A stretch of 64,000 nucleotides of DNA from assembly GCF_000424065.1 (NCBI RefSeq), contig NZ_KE384126.1, positions 14,637 through 78,636 on the forward strand, in the 5' to 3' direction. The position numbers and the translations under genes were made by a program. The notes beneath the pieces are model-generated. The model had not been told where the DNA came from. It ran no database searches and saw nothing but the letters and a program-made list of their open reading frames with translations. Below are positions 59,925-64,000 of the stretch, one piece after another; within the stretch, counting starts at the first letter, position 1; each line of letters opens with the position of its first letter. This DNA comes from Selenomonas ruminantium subsp. ruminantium ATCC 12561. GTDB taxonomy: Bacteria; Bacillota; Negativicutes; Selenomonadales; Selenomonadaceae.

Positions 59925-60788
59925 ATGAAGGTGTTGGTCACTGGGGTGACGGGGCAGTTGGGTCATGACTGCGTCAATGAATTTAAGAGCCGGGGCATTG
60001 AGGTGCGCGGGGTATCGAGCAAGGATTTTTCCTTGACCGATAGTGCGGCGGTAGAAAAGTATATTAAGGAATATGCGCCGGATGTAGTGATGCATGGGGC
60101 GGCTTATACGGCGGTGGATAAGGCCGAGGATGAGCAGGAAAAGTGCATGGCGGTCAATGCGGAAGGCACGCGTTATATTGCTAAGGCCTGTGCTGAAATC
60201 GGTGCCAAGATGATTTATATCAGCACAGATTATGTTTTCCCCGGTGATGGTGAAGAACCTTATGAAGTAAATGCACCCAAAGGGCCGCGCAATGTTTACG
60301 GCAAGTCGAAGCTGCTCGGTGAGCAGGCGGTACAGGAACTGTTGGAAAAGTATTTCATTGTCCGCATTTCCTGGGTGTTTGGGATTAATGGCAAGAACTT
60401 TATTCGCACGATGTTAAATCTTGCCAAGACGCATAAGGAACTCACCGTGGTTGGTGATCAGATTGGTTCGCCGACTTATACCCGGGATTTGGCGATATTG
60501 CTGGCGGATATGGCCGAGACGGAAAAATATGGTGTCTATCATGCGACCAATGAAGGGTTCTGTTCCTGGGCAGAATTTGCTGCTGAGGTTTTCCGTCAGG
60601 CAGGCAAGGAGGTCACGGTAACGCCGGTGGATTCTTCGGCCTATCCGACCAAGGCCGTGCGGCCGAAAAATTCCCGCATGAGCAAGGCGGCACTCATAGA
60701 AGCCGGCTTTAAGCCAATGCCGCGTTGGCAGGATGCTGTCGGCAGATACCTGATTGAACTGCAAACGAAAGAGAATCTTTTGGCATAA
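59925..60788 (+). CDS. rfbD: dTDP-4-dehydrorhamnose reductase
   Basis: A 287-residue short-chain dehydrogenase, the last step of dTDP-L-rhamnose synthesis. The NADP-binding motif is VTGVTGQLGHD, the catalytic region YISTDYVFPGDG and the YxxxK motif is in NVYGKSKLLGE. ATG 59925 is chosen for GGAGAGG upstream; ATG 59907 overlaps that site. The rfbABC partners are not adjacent. The preceding 380 bp holds the structured RNA candidate, and a terminator follows. Confidence 0.93.
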   Translation: MKVLVTGVTGQLGHDCVNEFKSRGIEVRGVSSKDFSLTDSAAVEKYIKEYAPDVVMHGAAYTAVDKAEDEQEKCMAVNAEGTRYIAKACAEIGAKMIYISTDYVFPGDGEEPYEVNAPKGPRNVYGKSKLLGEQAVQELLEKYFIVRISWVFGINGKNFIRTMLNLAKTHKELTVVGDQIGSPTYTRDLAILLADMAETEKYGVYHATNEGFCSWAEFAAEVFRQAGKEVTVTPVDSSAYPTKAVRPKNSRMSKAALIEAGFKPMPRWQDAVGRYLIELQTKENLLA

Positions 60789-60798
60789 GACTTAACTT

Positions 60799-60843
60799 CT
60801 GCCCTGTATATGGTTGTAAGGACTATATACAGGGCAGATTTTA
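60799..60843 (+). terminator. Terminator after rfbD
   Basis: CTGCCCTGTATAT (60799-60811) pairs exactly with ATATACAGGGCAG (60825-60837), followed by ATTTTATTT. Confidence 0.9.
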
Positions 60844-60857
60844 TTTGGCAGAATGGG

Positions 60858-60890
60858 AAAAAGGTAAAAGGTAAAAGGTAAAAGGTAAAA
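60858..60890 (+). repeat. Short tandem repeat (AAAAGGT)n
   Basis: Four to five head-to-tail copies of the heptamer AAAAGGT lie between the rfbD terminator and the export locus. Such tracts are prone to slippage; being intergenic, copy number could shift promoter spacing of the gene at 61022. Confidence 0.85.
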
Positions 60891-60918
60891 TTACGCAAAT
60901 AAAAGGAAATAATGCGAA

Positions 60919-60964
60919 TTTGTCGAAAATATTTCATAAGGATTGTTTGGTTTGTCGATATTTT
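60919..60964 (+). promoter_or_regulatory. Direct repeat TTTGTCGA-AT-rich upstream of the export locus
   Basis: TTTGTCGAAAATATTT near 60919 and TTTGTCGATATTTT near 60951 are two similar blocks 32 bp apart, about three helical turns, ahead of the first adaptor gene. It is a candidate tandem regulator site; there is no direct evidence. Confidence 0.35.
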
Positions 60965-61021
60965 GCCATAGTTGTTTGCGTTGGGGAAATAAATCCGTAT
61001 ATTGAAGGGGCATTAAGGGCT

Positions 61022-62188
61022 ATGAAAAAAATGTTTGGTCTGGCTGTGGTCATTATTCTATTGTTGGCGGCTGCCATTGTAGGGTGGGGAGCATGGCTCA
61101 ATTACAGCGATGAAAATCAGATAGCAAATCGTATGAACAGCCGTGTCGTAGAACTGACTGCAGTCAGGGCAGTGCGGCGGGAATTTGCGCCAGTCATTCC
61201 CTTAGATGCTGTACGTTTTAGCAGCGACAATATGACTGATGCCGTAGCTCTGACTGAAGGACGGATTCTGCGTTGGTATGTGGGGAAAAATGATGCTGTG
61301 CATGAAGGTGATGTGCTCGCGGAAATGGTAAATGAAAGTGTTCCGCTAAAAATTCAACAGGCAGAAAGTGCTATCAGCCGGGCAGAAGCCGTATTGGCTC
61401 AGGCTTACAATAGTTATCAGCGACAGGAGCGCTTGCTGGCAAGACGTGCTACGTCAAAGGAAAAATACGAGGAAGCTGAGGCTCAGTATCTGGCGGCACA
61501 GAGCTCACTTAGGGAGGCGCAGGTTCAGCGTGATCAATATTTGGTACAGCAGAGCTGGCTTTCGGTAAAGGCGCCTTTAGATGGCTCGGTGCTCATCATT
61601 TACCAGCGGGAAGGTGCGCATGTGCAGGCTGGTACGCCGATAGTGCTGGTGGGGGATTTTTCCTGGCTGCGGTTTTCGTTGAACATGGCCGATGTGAATG
61701 CCCGGCATTTGCAGGTGGGCCAGTCAAGCTTTTTGCGTTTCCCCGACCGCAAGCTGGCGGTTAAGGCTTATGATACGGATTTTGGTGCAGGCAACAAAGA
61801 GAACAGTATGGAGATAAGGGCGGTTCTCAAGGAAATTGTACCACCGCTGTCAGAACCTGCCGATATCCGGCGGACGGTTTGGGAAGTGGATAACCGTACC
61901 AAAATTCTCGAACCGATGACGTATAATGGTGTTACCATGCGAATGGGGGATTCCTATGAGGCATTGACCCTGCCCCTGTCGGCTATGGTGGATAAATCTC
62001 GCAACAAGGTGTTTGTTGTCGATGAACAGAATATCATCCATGAGCGCACAGTGGAAACCGGCGCAGTGGCGGACAAGTATATTGAGATACTCTCCGGGAT
62101 TAGTGAAGGAGAAGTGGTGGTAACAGGGAATTTTGAAGGCCTTGAGGATGGCATGCAGGTCGATATCGAGATAGGTGGTGAAGAATGA
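61022..62188 (+). CDS. HlyD/RND-type membrane fusion protein
   Basis: A 388-residue periplasmic adaptor. There is one N-terminal membrane anchor (about 4-24) and a biotinyl-lipoyl-like half-motif (EGRILRWYVGKNDAVHEGDVLAE). An alpha-helical hairpin spans about 105-165, then the second lipoyl half (SVKAPLDGSVLIIYQREGAHVQAG) and beta-barrel and membrane-proximal domains. ATG 61022 is chosen; the frame extends upstream to 60920 without a site and through the direct repeats. It is coupled to the NHLP secretion protein that follows (1-bp gap), so the two adaptors probably serve one export machine. Confidence 0.85.
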   Translation: MKKMFGLAVVIILLLAAAIVGWGAWLNYSDENQIANRMNSRVVELTAVRAVRREFAPVIPLDAVRFSSDNMTDAVALTEGRILRWYVGKNDAVHEGDVLAEMVNESVPLKIQQAESAISRAEAVLAQAYNSYQRQERLLARRATSKEKYEEAEAQYLAAQSSLREAQVQRDQYLVQQSWLSVKAPLDGSVLIIYQREGAHVQAGTPIVLVGDFSWLRFSLNMADVNARHLQVGQSSFLRFPDRKLAVKAYDTDFGAGNKENSMEIRAVLKEIVPPLSEPADIRRTVWEVDNRTKILEPMTYNGVTMRMGDSYEALTLPLSAMVDKSRNKVFVVDEQNIIHERTVETGAVADKYIEILSGISEGEVVVTGNFEGLEDGMQVDIEIGGEE

Positions 62189-62189
62189 G

Positions 62190-63194
62190 ATGGGGACGGA
62201 AGACAGAACCACGGAAGGCACAGCAGAACGCTGGAACCGGAAGGGACAAGAGATATTCAGCAAGGAAGCTCTGGATAAGATGCGCTCGCCGGAAAAATTG
62301 GATATGACGATGAGCATTACCACGCCTGTTGGCTGGATGGGGCTTATTGCCGTGGCTGTGATGGTTCTGGCAATAGTCGTATGGTCTGTTTTTGGCTCAT
62401 TCACCGTCAAGGCGGATGGTATGGGGATGATTATGGATCCTTCCGGCGTGACCAAGGTCTATGCCTTGGCCGGAGGAACGATAGATGAACTATATGTACA
62501 TTCTGGCGAAAAAGTGGAAAAGGGCGCCCTCATTGCCCATGTGCGTATGGCACAGGAAGATGCGGCTGCCCGTATGGCACAATATGCGCCGGAGCTCGCG
62601 GCAAGCTCTCGTGAGGCGGTGACGCGGGTTCATGAATTTGATTCCCGCCGTTATCAGAAGGAGTCTGCAGAATACATCTATTCGCCCTATGATGGGATAG
62701 TGGATGAAATTCTGGTAGGCGAAGGCAGTATTGTCAGCAGTGGTATGCCGATCATTCATGTGCGTATGGACGGAGGACGGGAAAATCTCAAGGGAATTTT
62801 ATACATTCCCGTGGACAAGGGGAAGCGTGTGGTAAAGGGACAGACTATACAATTGGCGCCCAATGGTGTAGATGTTTCTCAGTCCGGGAGTCTGTTGGGG
62901 ACGGTGCGTTCGGTTTCGCAGTATCCCGTGACGCCGCAGTCCATGCAGAAGGTTTTGGGGAATGAACAGCTGGCACAGTGGATTATTTCTTCCCAACAGA
63001 GTTCTGTGATGGAAGTCAATTTTGACTTGGTGCGTGACCCTGGTTCAGAATCTGGCTATCTTTGGACGTCCAGTGTAGGCAAACATAAACCGATTACCGC
63101 CGGCAGTTTTTGTACCGGCTCCATCATCATTGAACGGCAGCCCCCCATAGAAAAAGTCTTTTATAAATTGAGCCAGTGGCTGAGGGGAAGGTGA
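62190..63194 (+). CDS. NHLP-type bacteriocin system secretion protein (HlyD family)
   Basis: A 334-residue membrane fusion protein with a hydrophilic N terminus (about 45 residues), one transmembrane helix (about 53-74) and two lipoyl half-motifs (AGGTIDELYVHSGEKVEKGA; YSPYDGIVDEILVGEGSIVS). Its hairpin is short. This layout, followed directly by a C39-peptidase ABC transporter, matches the secretion protein of NHLP (nitrile-hydratase-like leader peptide) microcin loci. ATG 62190 is preferred over GTG 62175/62178, which overlap the upstream gene. Naming is from remembered family architecture. Confidence 0.8.
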   Translation: MGTEDRTTEGTAERWNRKGQEIFSKEALDKMRSPEKLDMTMSITTPVGWMGLIAVAVMVLAIVVWSVFGSFTVKADGMGMIMDPSGVTKVYALAGGTIDELYVHSGEKVEKGALIAHVRMAQEDAAARMAQYAPELAASSREAVTRVHEFDSRRYQKESAEYIYSPYDGIVDEILVGEGSIVSSGMPIIHVRMDGGRENLKGILYIPVDKGKRVVKGQTIQLAPNGVDVSQSGSLLGTVRSVSQYPVTPQSMQKVLGNEQLAQWIISSQQSSVMEVNFDLVRDPGSESGYLWTSSVGKHKPITAGSFCTGSIIIERQPPIEKVFYKLSQWLRGR

Positions 63195-63199
63195 GCCGG

Positions 63200-64000
63200 G
63201 TGAAATTTCCTTTTTCCAATAAAAAACGGGTTAAGGTCCCCACAGTGCTGCAAATGGAGGCCACAGAATGCGGTGCAGCCTCTTTAGGCATGGTGTTGGC
63301 ACATTATGGCCTTTGGATTCCTTTGGAGAAATTGCGTGCCGAATGCGGTGTAAACCGTGATGGTTCCAAAGCCAGCTGTGTGATACGGGCCGCGCGTAAC
63401 CGTGGTTGTGAAGCCGATGGCTATCGCTGGTCAGCTGGTGAACTTTTGGAACTTGTGGAGGAAGATATTTTTCCTTTGATCATTCATTGGGAGTTTAATC
63501 ATTTTGTGGTGCTGGAGGGCATTGAAAAAGGTAAGGCCTATTTGAATGATCCGGCGATGGGACGGCGCAGTGTACCTTGGGAGGAATTTCGCACATCCTA
63601 TACCGGTGTAGCCCTGCATATTGAACCCGGACCAGGGTTTCAAAAGGCCGGTCATCGCTATAATGTGTTTAAAGATGTAGTGAAAAAGCTGTTGCATGAT
63701 CGTGGGGCGCTGGTCTTTATCCTTATTCTGGAATTTTGCGCCATTATTCCGGGACTGGCAGGGCCGGTGATGAGTCAGATTTTTTTGGACGATATCCTGA
63801 CGCGTAAGCATCCGGACTGGATGACGAATTTTTGTCTGGCGATGACGGTGTCCTTTATTATCTCGGGAATCATAACCTGGCTGCGGGCAGTGGTGTTGAC
63901 CCAGTGGCAGAGAAGGCTTACTTTGGCGGATAGTTCCAGTTATTTCTGGCATCTTCTGAAGCTTCCTATGCAGTTTTTTCATCAGCGCTATGCCGCAGAG
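63200..64000 (+). CDS. C39-peptidase ABC exporter of an NHLP-type bacteriocin system (partial)
   Basis: The first 267 residues of a peptidase/permease/ATPase exporter cut by the window edge. The N-terminal C39 domain keeps the oxyanion Gln and catalytic Cys (LQMEATECGAASLGMV), the His (NHFVVLEGI) and the Asp (LNDPAMGRR), so it should cleave leader peptides after a double-glycine-type motif. The first transmembrane helices begin near residue 170. GTG 63200 is chosen over GTG 63191, which overlaps the previous stop. No precursor peptide gene is in the window. Confidence 0.88.
   Translation, partial: MKFPFSNKKRVKVPTVLQMEATECGAASLGMVLAHYGLWIPLEKLRAECGVNRDGSKASCVIRAARNRGCEADGYRWSAGELLELVEEDIFPLIIHWEFNHFVVLEGIEKGKAYLNDPAMGRRSVPWEEFRTSYTGVALHIEPGPGFQKAGHRYNVFKDVVKKLLHDRGALVFILILEFCAIIPGLAGPVMSQIFLDDILTRKHPDWMTNFCLAMTVSFIISGIITWLRAVVLTQWQRRLTLADSSSYFWHLLKLPMQFFHQRYAAE

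Overview
The window is bacterial chromosome from a diderm, anaerobic Firmicute of the Negativicutes, most likely Selenomonas or a close relative. Two kinds of gene point there. Low-GC Firmicute genes (codY, hslVU, a Bacillus/Clostridium-style flagellar-chemotaxis supercluster with fliY, cheC, cheD, flhF, flhG and a sigma-28) sit beside outer-membrane genes (a phosphoethanolamine transferase). An anaerobic ribonucleotide reductase is also present. Genus assignment is inference; no rRNA lies in the window.

Layout. (1) 1-6609: a small membrane protein, a convergent phosphoethanolamine transferase, an OhrR-type MarR regulator and an nrdD gene that ends just before its glycyl-radical loop. A 0.8-kb array of palindromic elements follows nrdD. 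(2) 6610-14187: dprA-topA-trmFO-hslV-hslU-codY, very tightly packed. (3) 14484-47303: about 33 kb of flagellar and chemotaxis genes, all on +. It covers the basal body and MS ring (flgBC, fliEFG), export ATPase (fliHIJ), hook-length and hook-cap proteins (fliK, flgD), motor switch (fliL, fliM, fliY), export gate (fliOPQR, flhBA), placement (flhF, flhG), a PilZ protein, chemotaxis (cheY, cheBAWCD), sigma-28 and accessory genes. The hook gene flgE and motAB, often found next to flgD/flbD, are absent. (4) 47356-50843: a DeoR regulator, two tandem YihY-family membrane proteins, a small basic protein and rpsT. (5) 50989-58932: lepA-hemW, two cell-envelope genes, and prmA-rsmE-mtaB. (6) 58933-59924: a second complete palindromic array, then a structured non-coding stretch with its own promoter. 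(7) 59925-64000: rfbD, then the start of an NHLP-type peptide (bacteriocin) export locus: two membrane-fusion proteins and a C39-peptidase ABC transporter cut by the window edge.

The least explained content is non-coding. Three clusters (1-184, 5689-6463, 58939-59380) contain an 80-90 bp element. Each copy has a conserved core around GACARGCTTGTC and flanking arms that differ from copy to copy but pair within a copy. Every cluster ends in one inverted copy with GC-rich arms. Together with the truncated nrdD, the ~300-nt RNA candidate near 59545 and a structured flgB leader, these are the main things to follow up. All names come from reading motifs and gene order; no database search or folding program was run.
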